A stretch of 64,000 nt of DNA. It comes from Bordetella parapertussis. Lineage in GTDB: Bacteria; Pseudomonadota; Gammaproteobacteria; Burkholderiales; Burkholderiaceae_B. Where the stretch lies: NCBI GenBank assembly GCA_945872285.1, contig CAMBZR010000004.1, forward strand, positions 1 through 64,000, written 5' to 3'. Position numbers and translations under genes: made by a program. Positions 37,466 to 46,441 of the stretch are shown here, one piece after another (position 1 is the first letter of the stretch; each line of letters starts with the position of its first letter). The notes under the pieces are model-generated. The model had not been told where the DNA came from. It saw only the letters and a list, made by a program, of their open reading frames with translations, and made no database searches.

Positions 37466-37498
37466 GTTCTTTTTTTCATTGCTTCTTGTCACTTCTTC

Positions 37499-38257
37499 AT
37501 GTCCTTTGCCGCACTCGAGACTTCGCTTGGCTATCAGTTCGTCAAACCTGCTTTGCTTGAGCAGGCGTTGACGCACCGAAGTCATGGTGCGCGTCACAAC
37601 GAACGGCTAGAGTTTTTAGGTGATTCTGTTTTAAGTGTGTCGGTGTCGGCGCTGCTGTTCAGTCACTATGGCACGCTTGACGAAGGCGATCTGTCGCGTG
37701 TACGTGCCAACTTAGTCAAGCAGGCCTCGCTTGCCGAGATCGCACAAAAACTCGAACTGTCAAAATACTTGCGACTCGGCGAAGGCGAACTCAAAAGCGG
37801 CGGGTTTCGTCGCCCATCAATTTTGGCCGATACCTTTGAAGCGATTCTGGCTGCAGTCTTTTTAGATGGCGGGTATGTCGCAGCCCAGCAGTTAATCGAG
37901 CGTGTCTACGTGCCGATTTTGGCAAGCGTTGATCCCTTAACGCTGGGTAAAGACGCCAAAACCTTGTTGCAAGAGTTTTTGCAAAGTCGCCAATACGCTT
38001 TACCGATTTATAACGTGGTTGCCACCCATGGCGCTGCGCATAGTCAGCAGTTTGAAGTCGAGTGCTCGGTTCCGGTGCTTGACATTAAAGTGGTGGCGGC
38101 AGGTGCAAGTCGTCGTGCAGCCGAGCAGTCGGCCGCAAAACTTGCGCTTGTTGGGGCCGAGGCCGCTAGTCCGGCCCCTGCTAAAAAGCGTTCATCCCGG
38201 GCGCGCAAAACGGCACAACTTACGCTGCCGGTTGCGGTTGCCCAGGAACTTAAATGA
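37499..38257 (+). CDS. rnc: Ribonuclease III
   Basis: 252 residues. It cleaves double-stranded RNA, including rRNA precursors. The signature [14 protein letters not shown] carries the catalytic acidic residues; the second metal site is near [16 protein letters not shown] dsRNA-binding domain follows (residues about 155-225), then a short basic Ala/Lys tail ([12 protein letters not shown]). It overlaps era by 4 bp (ATGA). Confidence 0.96.
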   Translation: MSFAALETSLGYQFVKPALLEQALTHRSHGARHNERLEFLGDSVLSVSVSALLFSHYGTLDEGDLSRVRANLVKQASLAEIAQKLELSKYLRLGEGELKSGGFRRPSILADTFEAILAAVFLDGGYVAAQQLIERVYVPILASVDPLTLGKDAKTLLQEFLQSRQYALPIYNVVATHGAAHSQQFEVECSVPVLDIKVVAAGASRRAAEQSAAKLALVGAEAASPAPAKKRSSRARKTAQLTLPVAVAQELK

Positions 38258-39144
38258 CAGAAACAGCTTATCGCTGTGGTTTTATTGCAGTCGTTGGACG
38301 TCCAAACGTTGGTAAATCTACCCTGACCAACGCGCTCATTGGCAGCAAAATCACGATCGTTTCACGCAAGGCACAAACCACACGTCACCGTATCCAAGGC
38401 GTGCTCACACGCGAGCACGAGCAATTTGTGTTTGTGGATACGCCCGGGTTTCAGACCCGGCACGGCGGCACCATGAACCGCATGATGAATCGCGTCGTGA
38501 CGCAAACGCTTGGCGGTGTGGATGTGGTGCTGTTTGTGGTCGAGGCCGGCAAATGGTCGCCCGGCGATGCCAAGTTGTTGACCTTGCTGCACGATCCCGC
38601 GCGCACGATCCTGGTGATCAGCAAAATTGACCAGCTTAAAAATCGCGACGAGCTCTATCCGTTTGTGGCAAAAATTGCGGCTCAGTATCAGTTTTCTGCG
38701 GTGGTGCCAGTCAGTTCAACAAAGAAGCATCAGCTTGATCAGTTGCTCGACGAAGTCGCTAAGCGCTTGCCTGAAAACGAAGCCTATTTTGACGCAGATA
38801 CGCTCACCGATCGCCCCATACGCTTTATCGCTTCTGAACTGATTCGCGAAAAAATCTTTCGCTTAGTGGGTGACGAGTTGCCCTATGGCTGCACCGTGAT
38901 GATCGAACAGTGGGAAGAAACCGATAAGGGCGTGCACGTCGCCGCCTGTGTGATTGTCGAGCGCGATAGTCACAAGCCAATTTTGTTGGGTGTGGGTGGC
39001 AGCCACATGAAGCGCATTGCCTCAGAGGCACGACAAGATATCGCCAAACTGCTCGACAAACCGATTCACCTTGAGGTGTATATCAAGGTTAAAAAAGGCT
39101 GGGCCGAAAAAGAGGGCAGCCTGCGCGATCTGGGCTATGAATAA
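38254..39144 (+). CDS. era: GTPase Era
   Basis: 296 residues. Essential GTPase for 30S subunit maturation. G1 [10 protein letters not shown]3 DTPGF and G4 SKID ([10 protein letters not shown]) are present, then a C-terminal KH domain ending [20 protein letters not shown]. Its last codons overlap the recO start by 8 bp. Confidence 0.97.
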   Translation: MTETAYRCGFIAVVGRPNVGKSTLTNALIGSKITIVSRKAQTTRHRIQGVLTREHEQFVFVDTPGFQTRHGGTMNRMMNRVVTQTLGGVDVVLFVVEAGKWSPGDAKLLTLLHDPARTILVISKIDQLKNRDELYPFVAKIAAQYQFSAVVPVSSTKKHQLDQLLDEVAKRLPENEAYFDADTLTDRPIRFIASELIREKIFRLVGDELPYGCTVMIEQWEETDKGVHVAACVIVERDSHKPILLGVGGSHMKRIASEARQDIAKLLDKPIHLEVYIKVKKGWAEKEGSLRDLGYE

Positions 39145-39751
39145 ACGCGCAACGCGCGTGCACGAAACCCCAGGCTATGTGTTGCATGCAACGGCCTGGC
39201 GAGAAACCTCTTTGATTGTTCAGGCGTTTTCGCGCGATCACGGCTGGGTCAGCCTGATCGCTAAAGGCGCCAAACGCCCGCACTCAGTGTTGCGCCCGGC
39301 GTTGTCTTTGTTTCAGCCCTTGCTCCTGTCTTTTACGGGGGCAAGTGAAGTCAAAACACTGACTCGGGCTGAGTGCGCAGGCGTACATCCCTTGCCCGGG
39401 CCCGCGTTGATGTCGTGCTGGTACATGAACGAGCTACTTTTTCGGCTGTTACCCCGCGAAGATCCACATCCAGGCTTATTTGATGCCTATGTGATGGCCT
39501 TGCAACGTCTGGCCACAGGGTCGCCCGCGGCCGGTGCCTTGCGTCGGTTTGAGTGGGTGTTGCTGCAAGAAACAGGCTACGGGCTAGATGCCGAACCGCC
39601 AGACTTTGAAGACATACAAAAAGAGCCCGCTTTACGGGCTTCGTTGCGAGCGCGTCTATCAGAACACCTGGCGGGCAAACCGCTGGCCACCCGGCAGGTG
39701 TTGCTGGCTTTGCAGCGTTATCAAGCCGCCAAGCCAGCCTCTGCAAACTGA
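39137..39751 (+). CDS. recO: DNA repair protein RecO (short form)
   Basis: 204 residues from the ATG at 39137 ([20 protein letters not shown]), which overlaps the era stop; the upstream frame is inside era. RecO anneals single strands and helps load RecA with RecR. The N-terminal OB fold (SLIVQAFSRDHGWVSLIAKG) is clear. The protein is shorter than the E. coli form, and the Cys4 zinc-finger region of many RecO proteins is missing. The C-terminal half still has helices typical of the family (ALRRFEWVLLQETGYGLDAE). pdxJ, which normally follows, is absent here. Confidence 0.88.
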   Translation: MNKRATRVHETPGYVLHATAWRETSLIVQAFSRDHGWVSLIAKGAKRPHSVLRPALSLFQPLLLSFTGASEVKTLTRAECAGVHPLPGPALMSCWYMNELLFRLLPREDPHPGLFDAYVMALQRLATGSPAAGALRRFEWVLLQETGYGLDAEPPDFEDIQKEPALRASLRARLSEHLAGKPLATRQVLLALQRYQAAKPASAN

Positions 39752-39772
39752 GTTTTTAACAGAACGCGCTTT

Positions 39773-40831
39773 TCAAGCTGTTAGTACAGCTCGCCCCGTC
39801 ACCTTGCCCTGACGCAGTGAAGTCAACACCTTGTCGGCATCGGCTAGCGGATGCTTATGGACGGGGATCGGGGTGATCTTGCCGTCTTTTACTAATTGCA
39901 ATAGTTCGCGCATCTCATTGAGCGAGCCAGTGTAGCTGCCCAGAATTTGTGCGGCCTTCATTGGAATGAAAGCAATCGGCCATGGCGCTGCACCACCAAA
40001 CAAACCAACGATGACCAGCTTGCCGCCTTTAATCATCACGTTAAACCCAAGCTCGGTGGTTGAGGGTGCGCCGACCAAGTCCACAATCCCTTGCAGCAGT
40101 TTGCCACCATTGGCGGCGATGATTTGCTGAGCAGCGTCGGGTGCTGCGCCATCGACGGCGGCCAGGGCGCCGGCGTCAAGCGCGGCTTGGCGTTTGATTG
40201 GGTCGATATCCACCACAATGGCGCCCACGCCATTCAAGGCCTTGACGAGAGCCAGGCACATTAAGCCCAAGCCACCGGCGCCCATGATGACGATCGGGTG
40301 TTTTTGATACAGACTCGCGCCGATTTTGTTCAGCGCGCTGTAGGTCGTGATGCCTGAGCAGGCATAGGGTGCAATCGCTGCAGGGTCAAGATCACCGATA
40401 TCGATGAGGTAGCGCGCGTCGGGCACCAGGATATGGTCGGCATAGCCGCCGGGGCGATGCACACCGAGGTATTGTGGATTGGCGCAGTGATTTTCGAGTT
40501 GGTCTAAACAAGCGGGGCATGTGCGGCAACCAATCCAGGGGTATACCAAATAGTTGCGACCTTTTTCAACGCCTTTGGCTTGTGGCCCCATGGCCACCAC
40601 TGTGCCTGCGGTTTCATGACCCATGGTCATGGGTAACTTGATGCCGCGATCCTTTAGTGACAGCGTGCGACCATTGCCGAGGTCGTAACCGCCTTCCCAA
40701 AAATGGATGTCACTGTGGCACACACCAGCCGCTCGCACTTGCACCAACACTTCAGTACCAGTGGGTTCAGGCGTTTTAGTCTCGATCAGTTCGAGGGCTT
40801 CACGAAAATTGACGACGCAATAGCATTTCAT
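39773..40831 (-). CDS. Zinc-dependent alcohol dehydrogenase (MDR family)
   Basis: 352 residues. NAD(P)-dependent oxidation of an alcohol or reduction of an aldehyde. The catalytic zinc site is built from Cys37 in AGVCHSDIHFWEGG and GHETAGTV; the structural zinc cysteines are in GCRTCPACLDQLENHC. The Rossmann motif is GAGGLGLMCL, and VDIDPIKR suggests NAD preference through its Asp. It is the last gene of the minus-strand catabolic operon, 81 bp behind the ThDP enzyme, and is convergent with recO. The substrate is unknown; the aldehyde product of the ThDP enzyme is one candidate. Confidence 0.87.
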   Translation of the reverse strand: MKCYCVVNFREALELIETKTPEPTGTEVLVQVRAAGVCHSDIHFWEGGYDLGNGRTLSLKDRGIKLPMTMGHETAGTVVAMGPQAKGVEKGRNYLVYPWIGCRTCPACLDQLENHCANPQYLGVHRPGGYADHILVPDARYLIDIGDLDPAAIAPYACSGITTYSALNKIGASLYQKHPIVIMGAGGLGLMCLALVKALNGVGAIVVDIDPIKRQAALDAGALAAVDGAAPDAAQQIIAANGGKLLQGIVDLVGAPSTTELGFNVMIKGGKLVIVGLFGGAAPWPIAFIPMKAAQILGSYTGSLNEMRELLQLVKDGKITPIPVHKHPLADADKVLTSLRQGKVTGRAVLTA

Positions 40832-40912
40832 AGTGGTTGTCTCAGCTTGTCAGAAAATATTATTAACAGTTTTTAACGATGATACGGTCAGCGATAAATT
40901 CAGGCATAGCGC

Positions 40913-42475
40913 TTAAAACACCAGTTCAATCAAACGTGGCCCTTTCTCTTTGGCCGCAATGCGCATCGCATTCGCAAAGCCTTCAAGAGTCGTGACTTGC
41001 GTACCAGCCACGCCGTGTCCTTTAGCCAACGAAACCCAATCCAAAAATGGCCGATCAAGATCAAGCATACGCTTGGCGTTATCACCCGCCTCGGGGCCGC
41101 CCATGTTGGCTAACTCACCACGCAAGATACGATACGTACGATTGGCAAAAATCACGACGGTCACATCGAGTTGTTCGCGCGCCATGCTCCAGAGCGCTTG
41201 CAGGGTGTACATGGCACTGCCGTCACCGATAAAGGCAAACACTTTGCGATCTGGGCAAGCCACTGCAGCACCAACGGCGGCAGGCAAGCCCCAGCCGATT
41301 GCGCCGCCCGTGATGTCGATGCAATCGTGTGGTGCCGCTTGCGGCAGGGTCTTGGCAAATTGGCGACCTGAGGTCACAGCCTCGTCAACCATGATGGCGT
41401 TTTCGGGCAAGGTGGCCGCGATGATGGCACCAAAGTGTTCAACTGAGGGCGTGCCGGTGGGCAAGTCAGTGATGATGGGGCCCGTCGACAATTGCGCGGG
41501 GGCGGTGTTTTGTGCGCCCAAGGCATCAACGAGGGCTTGCAGGCTGGCTTCGATGTCATGCGTGAGCGTGGCCAAGGTATGCACTTCGCAATCAGGCTGC
41601 TTGATCATGCGTGGCTTGTTTGGGTAGGCAAAAAAGGCCACGGGTGGCGCGCTACCGACAAGCACCAGATGCTTGGCATCTTTGATCATTGCGACCGCAC
41701 CGTCTACCGGAAAAGGCAAGGGCGCAATATTGACCCGACCGCGGCCGCGCTCCATGCGAGGATTGCGTGGCTCACAAGCCAATTTACAGCCTGTGTGTGC
41801 GGCAATTTTTCCAGCGAGTGTGGCTGACTTTGCACGTAGTGCGGGCCCGCCCAGCAAGAGCATAGTCGCCTCGGCAGTTTTGCGATCGGACAGCAAACGG
41901 GCCAAGGCCAGCACGGTATCGGCCAAAGGTGCGGCGGCAGTTTGGGCAGGCGCAGTTGAATAGTGGCCTGGGTCTGAGGGCTCCCAAGCGCAGTTGGCTG
42001 GCAGCACCAGCGTGGCGATGCGGCCAGGTGTGCTGCGCGCCTGTGAAATTGCCTCGGCGGTGTCAAGTGGTGCAGCGGATGCCGACATCGTGGTTTTGAC
42101 CCAGTTCGACATGGGGCGCGCGACCGCTTCAACATCAGAGTTCAGTGGGGCATTGTTGTGGATGTGGTCTAGTGCATGCTGGCCAACAATATTGATCATG
42201 CCCGAGTAAGCGCGTTTGGCGTTGTGGATATTGGCCAGTGCATTGCCCAAGCCCGGGCCCAGATGCAAGAGTGTGGCCGCGGGTTTTTCAGCCATGCGAT
42301 AGTAGCCATCGGCCGCACCACTGACCACACCTTCAAACAAACCTAGCACGCAACGCATGCCCGGTGCCCGATCAAGCGCTGAGACAAAGTGCATTTCAGA
42401 GGTGCCGGGGTTGGCAAAACAGACATCCACTTTACCCTCAAGAAGGGTGTGCACCATTGCTTCTGAACCGTTCAT
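40913..42475 (-). CDS. ThDP-dependent enzyme of the acetolactate synthase large-subunit-like family
   Basis: 520 residues with the three-domain POX fold. The ThDP-activating Glu is in LGLFEGVVSGAADGYYR and the Mg-ThDP motif is GDGSAMYTLQALWS with the matching Asn in IFANRTYRI. It is shorter than IlvB and has no regulatory-subunit partner nearby, so true acetolactate synthase is unlikely. Related proteins include benzoylformate decarboxylase and 2-hydroxyacyl-CoA lyase. Neighbours (acyl-CoA ligase, acyl-CoA dehydrogenase, alcohol dehydrogenase) point to a role in acid or aldehyde catabolism. Its start overlaps the dehydrogenase stop by one base (TAATG). Confidence 0.82.
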   Translation of the reverse strand: MNGSEAMVHTLLEGKVDVCFANPGTSEMHFVSALDRAPGMRCVLGLFEGVVSGAADGYYRMAEKPAATLLHLGPGLGNALANIHNAKRAYSGMINIVGQHALDHIHNNAPLNSDVEAVARPMSNWVKTTMSASAAPLDTAEAISQARSTPGRIATLVLPANCAWEPSDPGHYSTAPAQTAAAPLADTVLALARLLSDRKTAEATMLLLGGPALRAKSATLAGKIAAHTGCKLACEPRNPRMERGRGRVNIAPLPFPVDGAVAMIKDAKHLVLVGSAPPVAFFAYPNKPRMIKQPDCEVHTLATLTHDIEASLQALVDALGAQNTAPAQLSTGPIITDLPTGTPSVEHFGAIIAATLPENAIMVDEAVTSGRQFAKTLPQAAPHDCIDITGGAIGWGLPAAVGAAVACPDRKVFAFIGDGSAMYTLQALWSMAREQLDVTVVIFANRTYRILRGELANMGGPEAGDNAKRMLDLDRPFLDWVSLAKGHGVAGTQVTTLEGFANAMRIAAKEKGPRLIELVF

Positions 42476-43650
42476 TAAATGACTCCTGAAGTTTTGTTTT
42501 TAAGTGTTTCGCGCGCGATGATGACTTGTTGGACTTCGGTCGCGCCTTCATAAATACGTAGGGCTCTGATTTCACGATACAACATTTCTAAGGGGTGCCC
42601 GACTCTAACGCCTAAGCCACCGTGTAACTGCACGCAGCGGTCAATCACGCGTTGGGCCGACTCGGTAGCAAACATCTTGGCCATCGCCGCGGATTTTGTA
42701 GTGCGTCGCTGTAAGACATCGCGCTCCCAGGCCGCGCGATAGATCAGTAGCGTGGCCGCATCGATTTCGGTGCTCATGTCGCCAATGGCGGCTTGTGTCA
42801 TTTGCAAATCAGACAGCATCGCGCCAAACATCGGGCGCGTCGTGGCGCGACTGATGCCCAACTCTAGGGCCGCTTCAGCAAAGCCTAAGGCTGCGGCACC
42901 CACCGAGGCTCTAAACACATCAAGGTTTTGCATGGCGACTTTAAAACCTTGGCCTGGCTTGGCTAAGCGTTGTGAGACTGGGATCTCGCAGTCGGTAAAG
43001 GTGAGGCTGCCGATCGGATGGGGTGCGCACACCTCAAACCGCTCGCTGACGGTCAAACCAGGAGTCGTCGCATCGACAACAAAGGCGGTCACACCTTCTG
43101 CCTCGTCGCCCTCAACGCGGGCAAACACGGTGTAAAAATCAGCGATATCCGCGTTTGAGATCCAGGTTTTGACGCCATTGAGGCGATAGCCTGTGGCAGT
43201 ACGCGTAGCGCGGGTTGTCATGGCGGCAACGTCTGAGCCTGCGTCAGGTTCAGACAACGCAAACGCTGCGATCAGTTCGCCGGTGGCAACTTTTGGCAGA
43301 TATTTTTCTTTGAGATGATCCGAGCCAAATAACGAAATGGGCCCACTCCCCAAACCCGCCATCACAAAAGCAAAGTCGGCTAGGCCATCGTAATAGCCCA
43401 GGGTTTGCCGGATCAAACACAGGCTGCGTGAATCGAGCGCGGGTAACGCACCGCCATATTGTGCTGGCACGCAGTAGCGCAGCCAGCCTGCTTGGCCTAA
43501 GGTGCGCGTCAACGTCACGCAGGTTTGGTCGACATTACCCTCGTGTACCCGATCGGTCAGTTGCGGCGCTGACCAATGGTGTAACGCCTCATGCAACTGA
43601 CGATGGCTATCTTCAAAAAAAGGTAAGAGCAATGAATCAGGGTTAAACAT
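42475..43650 (-). CDS. Acyl-CoA dehydrogenase
   Basis: 391 residues. FAD enzyme introducing a double bond in an acyl-CoA. Recognisable parts: FALSEPDAGSDVAAM (flavin and substrate loop), GVKTWISNADIADF, QLHGGLGVRVGHPLEMLYRE and IRALRIYEGATEVQQVII, whose Glu is the usual catalytic base. It begins one base after the stop of the ligase gene and overlaps the ThDP enzyme gene by one base, so the three are a single transcription and translation unit. Chain-length specificity cannot be read. Confidence 0.92.
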   Translation of the reverse strand: MFNPDSLLLPFFEDSHRQLHEALHHWSAPQLTDRVHEGNVDQTCVTLTRTLGQAGWLRYCVPAQYGGALPALDSRSLCLIRQTLGYYDGLADFAFVMAGLGSGPISLFGSDHLKEKYLPKVATGELIAAFALSEPDAGSDVAAMTTRATRTATGYRLNGVKTWISNADIADFYTVFARVEGDEAEGVTAFVVDATTPGLTVSERFEVCAPHPIGSLTFTDCEIPVSQRLAKPGQGFKVAMQNLDVFRASVGAAALGFAEAALELGISRATTRPMFGAMLSDLQMTQAAIGDMSTEIDAATLLIYRAAWERDVLQRRTTKSAAMAKMFATESAQRVIDRCVQLHGGLGVRVGHPLEMLYREIRALRIYEGATEVQQVIIARETLKNKTSGVI

Positions 43651-45261
43651 TTAAGCTATTCTCGCAAGGATTTCACTGGCCATTTCGCGCAGTTTATTTT
43701 TTAAGATCTTGACGGCGTTGGCACTTTGAACGGTCGGAAACTCGCTCACGACTTCAAAATGTACAGGTACCTTGTAACCCGCCATGGTGCGTTTGCACTC
43801 GGTGGCCCAGCGAGTTGGGTCCGTTTGCGAGCCCGCGTACAAGATCACGAACGCTACAGGTAAGATTTTTGTGCCTTGCGTCGCACCGACCACTTGGCAT
43901 GCTTGTACGCCGGGCAGCGTCTCAATCGCGTGTTCGATTTCTGCTGGGTTCACTAAAAATCCCGATAAGCGCATCGAGTCGCCCATGCGTGTTTGGAACA
44001 CAAACTGAGTGTCGCTCACCGTATAGCCAAGGTCACCCGTTTTAAAAAAGACATCGGGGGTATAGGCTTGTGCGGTCGCATCCGGGTTGTCTAGATAGCT
44101 CAACATCTGACTGGCGCACTTGATTTCGATTTCGCCCGATTCGCCATGCGGCGCAAGCTGACCCGTCGCGGGATCACGTGCACGAACTCGCGCCTCTGGA
44201 TGAATCAACCGACCACCCGCTAAGTAGCGCACGCTCACGTCCCCCTCCGATGGATCGAGTGGTTGCGCGGCCATCAGCGCTTGCAATTCGCTTGAGCCGT
44301 ATAAGCCTGTCAGCGCGACATTGTTGCGCTCAGCCTCTTCAAGCAAAGTGGTGATGGCCGGTGAAAAACTTGCAAAGCCAAACAGCTTGCAGCTGGCAAA
44401 CGTGGCAGGAGAGGGGGCTGCTTCAAAGAGCTTTAACAGCGATTCGTTATTGGCGTAGGTGTGGGTGACTTGATGCTTACGAATTTGTTCAAGCGTGCTG
44501 TGCGTGTCAGAGACAGGTTCGCACACAACGGTGCTGCCGGTGGCCAGACCACCCGTGAGGGTCGAAAATCCAAAAGCACCACAAAAAGGCGCACTCGCCA
44601 GAATGCGGCTGGTCTGATCGTAGTCAAATGCCTTTTGCATGGAGTCGGCGTGAACAATCAAGGTGTGCTGATCGTGCACGACAAACTTTGGTATTGAGGT
44701 GGTGCCCGAGGTGGTAAAGCAAAGCGCCGGCGCCTGACCAAAGGCTTGCGGCACGGGGTGGGTGCTTTGCAGTAAATCGCTAAACGCGTGCAAGACGTGT
44801 CCGCGCTTGGCGATCGCTGTCATCGCGGTGCTGCCGGGTTCGCCAATCGCCAGCACGCCGCGCAGGCGCGCAAGCACCTCTTGTGGGATATCAGCGAGCA
44901 TGTCAGCAAAGGCGATGCCTTTGAAATCAGGCCATAAGACAAGCCAGTCAGCCTTGCCACGCCCGATAATATCGGCAACCTCTTGGCTACGAAAGCGAGT
45001 GTTGATGGCCAAGACTGTCGCGCCTAAGTGGGCGCAGGCTAAAAAGGTTTGTACCCAGGCCGTGCAGTTGGGTAACCACACGGCAACGCGGTCGTGGGCT
45101 TTGATGCCAATGGCGGCCATATTGCCGGCCAGTTGCAAGGCTTGTTGGTGCAGTGCCGCAAAACTCGTTGGGTTGTCGCGGTCAATCAATGCGGGGTGAT
45201 TAGCATGAGTTTTGGCTAAGACCGCCATGCGCTCAGAAAAGAATAGTGATGTTGCTGTCAT
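43651..45261 (-). CDS. AMP-dependent acyl-CoA ligase (ANL superfamily) with atypical motifs
   Basis: 536 residues from the ATG at 45261 (MTATSLFFSERMAVL); the frame extends to a GTG at 45306 with no ribosome site. It would activate a carboxylic acid to its CoA thioester. The ATP loop is TSGTTSIPK, with Ser in place of the usual Gly; the A5 motif reads GLYGSSELQ, and the A8 hinge reads QTRMGDSMRLSGFLVNPAEI. The C-terminal lysine region is NAVKILKNKLREMA. It is the first gene of the ligase-ACAD-ThDP-ADH operon and is divergent from the Bug receptor gene. Substrate unknown. Confidence 0.85.
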   Translation of the reverse strand: MTATSLFFSERMAVLAKTHANHPALIDRDNPTSFAALHQQALQLAGNMAAIGIKAHDRVAVWLPNCTAWVQTFLACAHLGATVLAINTRFRSQEVADIIGRGKADWLVLWPDFKGIAFADMLADIPQEVLARLRGVLAIGEPGSTAMTAIAKRGHVLHAFSDLLQSTHPVPQAFGQAPALCFTTSGTTSIPKFVVHDQHTLIVHADSMQKAFDYDQTSRILASAPFCGAFGFSTLTGGLATGSTVVCEPVSDTHSTLEQIRKHQVTHTYANNESLLKLFEAAPSPATFASCKLFGFASFSPAITTLLEEAERNNVALTGLYGSSELQALMAAQPLDPSEGDVSVRYLAGGRLIHPEARVRARDPATGQLAPHGESGEIEIKCASQMLSYLDNPDATAQAYTPDVFFKTGDLGYTVSDTQFVFQTRMGDSMRLSGFLVNPAEIEHAIETLPGVQACQVVGATQGTKILPVAFVILYAGSQTDPTRWATECKRTMAGYKVPVHFEVVSEFPTVQSANAVKILKNKLREMASEILARIA

Positions 45262-45412
45262 ACCAAAGTACCCGTTGGTTTGTGCTGCTATATTTACAGA
45301 TGTCACTATAGTACGAATACGCGAGCGATACGTAAGCTCGCTTTCGATACAAGCCGATTCGGCTAAGCATGCTGCACCGCGGCGTGCCTGAAATCACTGG
45401 AGCTAGGATTCA
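45262..45412. promoter_or_regulatory. Divergent control region with two inverted repeats
   Basis: The gap between the acyl-CoA ligase gene (minus) and the Bug gene (plus) contains AGCCGA-T-TCGGCT (45352-45364), a perfect 13-bp palindrome, and GCGAGC...GCTCGC (45321-45341). CGATAC also occurs twice (45327, 45344). Both could be operator sites for a regulator encoded elsewhere; no regulator gene is adjacent. Confidence 0.4.
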
Positions 45413-46411
45413 ATGAAACACCGGTATTTTTTTCAACGCAGTTTATGTGCAGCGTTGGTGGCTGCGGTGCTCTCGATCGCTGACGCACCGATTGCGCAAG
45501 CGCAAGAGTTTCCAACTAAGTCACTGACCTTGGTCGTACCGTACCCAGCTGCGGGCGCGGCTGATATTTTTGGTCGTTCGATCGCTCAGGCCATGGAAGC
45601 CACGCTCAAGCAAATCGTCGTGGTAGAAAACAAACCTGGTGCCGCCGGCAACGTTGGTTTAGCAGGTGTGGTGCGCAGCAAACCTGATGGTTATACGATT
45701 GGTTTAGGTACGATTGGCACGCAATCCATTAATCCGTTTTTGTACACCGAGATGAGCTTTGATCCGGGCAAAGACCTGCTGCCGATCGCGCTAGTCTCGA
45801 CTACGCCTAATGTATTGGTGGTCGCGGCGAACTCTCCCTGGAAGTCGTTGGCGGATGTGATTAAAGCTGCGCGCGACGCAAAAGATAAAAAACTGAGCTA
45901 TGGCACGCCTGGTATCGGCTCGTCGCCGCATCTGACAGGTGCGTATTTTGAGGCGATGACAGGTGTTGAGTTATTGCACGTACCTTTCAAAGGTGTGTCG
46001 GCCTCGATGCCTGCTTTGATAGGCGGTAACATCGATTTATTGTTTGATAACTTGTCGGGCTCGATCAATCAAATAAAAGATGGATCACGCATACGCGGAA
46101 TCGCAGTCACGTCACTGCAGCGCACCCCGCTTGCCGAGCAGTTACCTACATTTGTCGAAGCAGGCGTTGCCGGGTTTGACGTCACCGCCTGGTTTGCGAT
46201 CTATGCGCCTAAAGGAACCCCTCAGCCGGTGATGGATAAGCTCATTGAAGCGGCGCGTGCGGGCTTGAAATCTGAAAAAGTCGAACAGGCTTACGCCAAG
46301 TTGGCCGCGACGCCGGGTAATTTATTTGGCGCCGATTTAGCGGCTTTTGAGAATATCGAACGCGCCAAGTGGGGCAAGCTCATTAAAGAAAGAGGAATCC
46401 AAGCGCAATGA
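45413..46411 (+). CDS. Bug-family tripartite tricarboxylate transporter substrate-binding protein
   Basis: 332 residues. Signal peptide ending APIAQAQE, then LTLVVPYPAAGAADIFGRSI, the ligand-loop signature of Bug receptors (usually PFPAGG-xxD), and KPGAAGNVGLAGVVRSKPDG, the second conserved loop. Bug proteins bind carboxylates such as citrate, aromatic or amino acids and often work with TctAB membrane proteins, which are absent here, so this is an orphan receptor. Start has GGAGC upstream. It precedes the SDR gene by 13 bp (46412-46424). Confidence 0.92.
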   Translation: MKHRYFFQRSLCAALVAAVLSIADAPIAQAQEFPTKSLTLVVPYPAAGAADIFGRSIAQAMEATLKQIVVVENKPGAAGNVGLAGVVRSKPDGYTIGLGTIGTQSINPFLYTEMSFDPGKDLLPIALVSTTPNVLVVAANSPWKSLADVIKAARDAKDKKLSYGTPGIGSSPHLTGAYFEAMTGVELLHVPFKGVSASMPALIGGNIDLLFDNLSGSINQIKDGSRIRGIAVTSLQRTPLAEQLPTFVEAGVAGFDVTAWFAIYAPKGTPQPVMDKLIEAARAGLKSEKVEQAYAKLAATPGNLFGADLAAFENIERAKWGKLIKERGIQAQ

Positions 46412-46441
46412 AAGGGCCAACAGCATGAAAGGGACAACAGC
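46408..46441 (+). repeat. 17-bp tandem duplication creating a six-codon leader ORF at the SDR start
   Basis: ATGAAAGGGCCAACAGC (46408-46424) is followed by ATGAAAGGGACAACAGC (46425-46441), identical except one base. The first copy begins a six-codon ORF (MKGPTA) whose TGA at 46426-46428 overlaps the SDR start in an ATGA arrangement. The only ribosome-site-like AGAGGAA (46390-46396) lies before the first copy, so the SDR may be translated by reinitiation or coupling. Confidence 0.85.

Noticed and set aside
41704-42135. 143-codon minus-strand frame inside the ThDP enzyme gene
   Set aside because: Out-of-frame shadow of a gene with clear family motifs.
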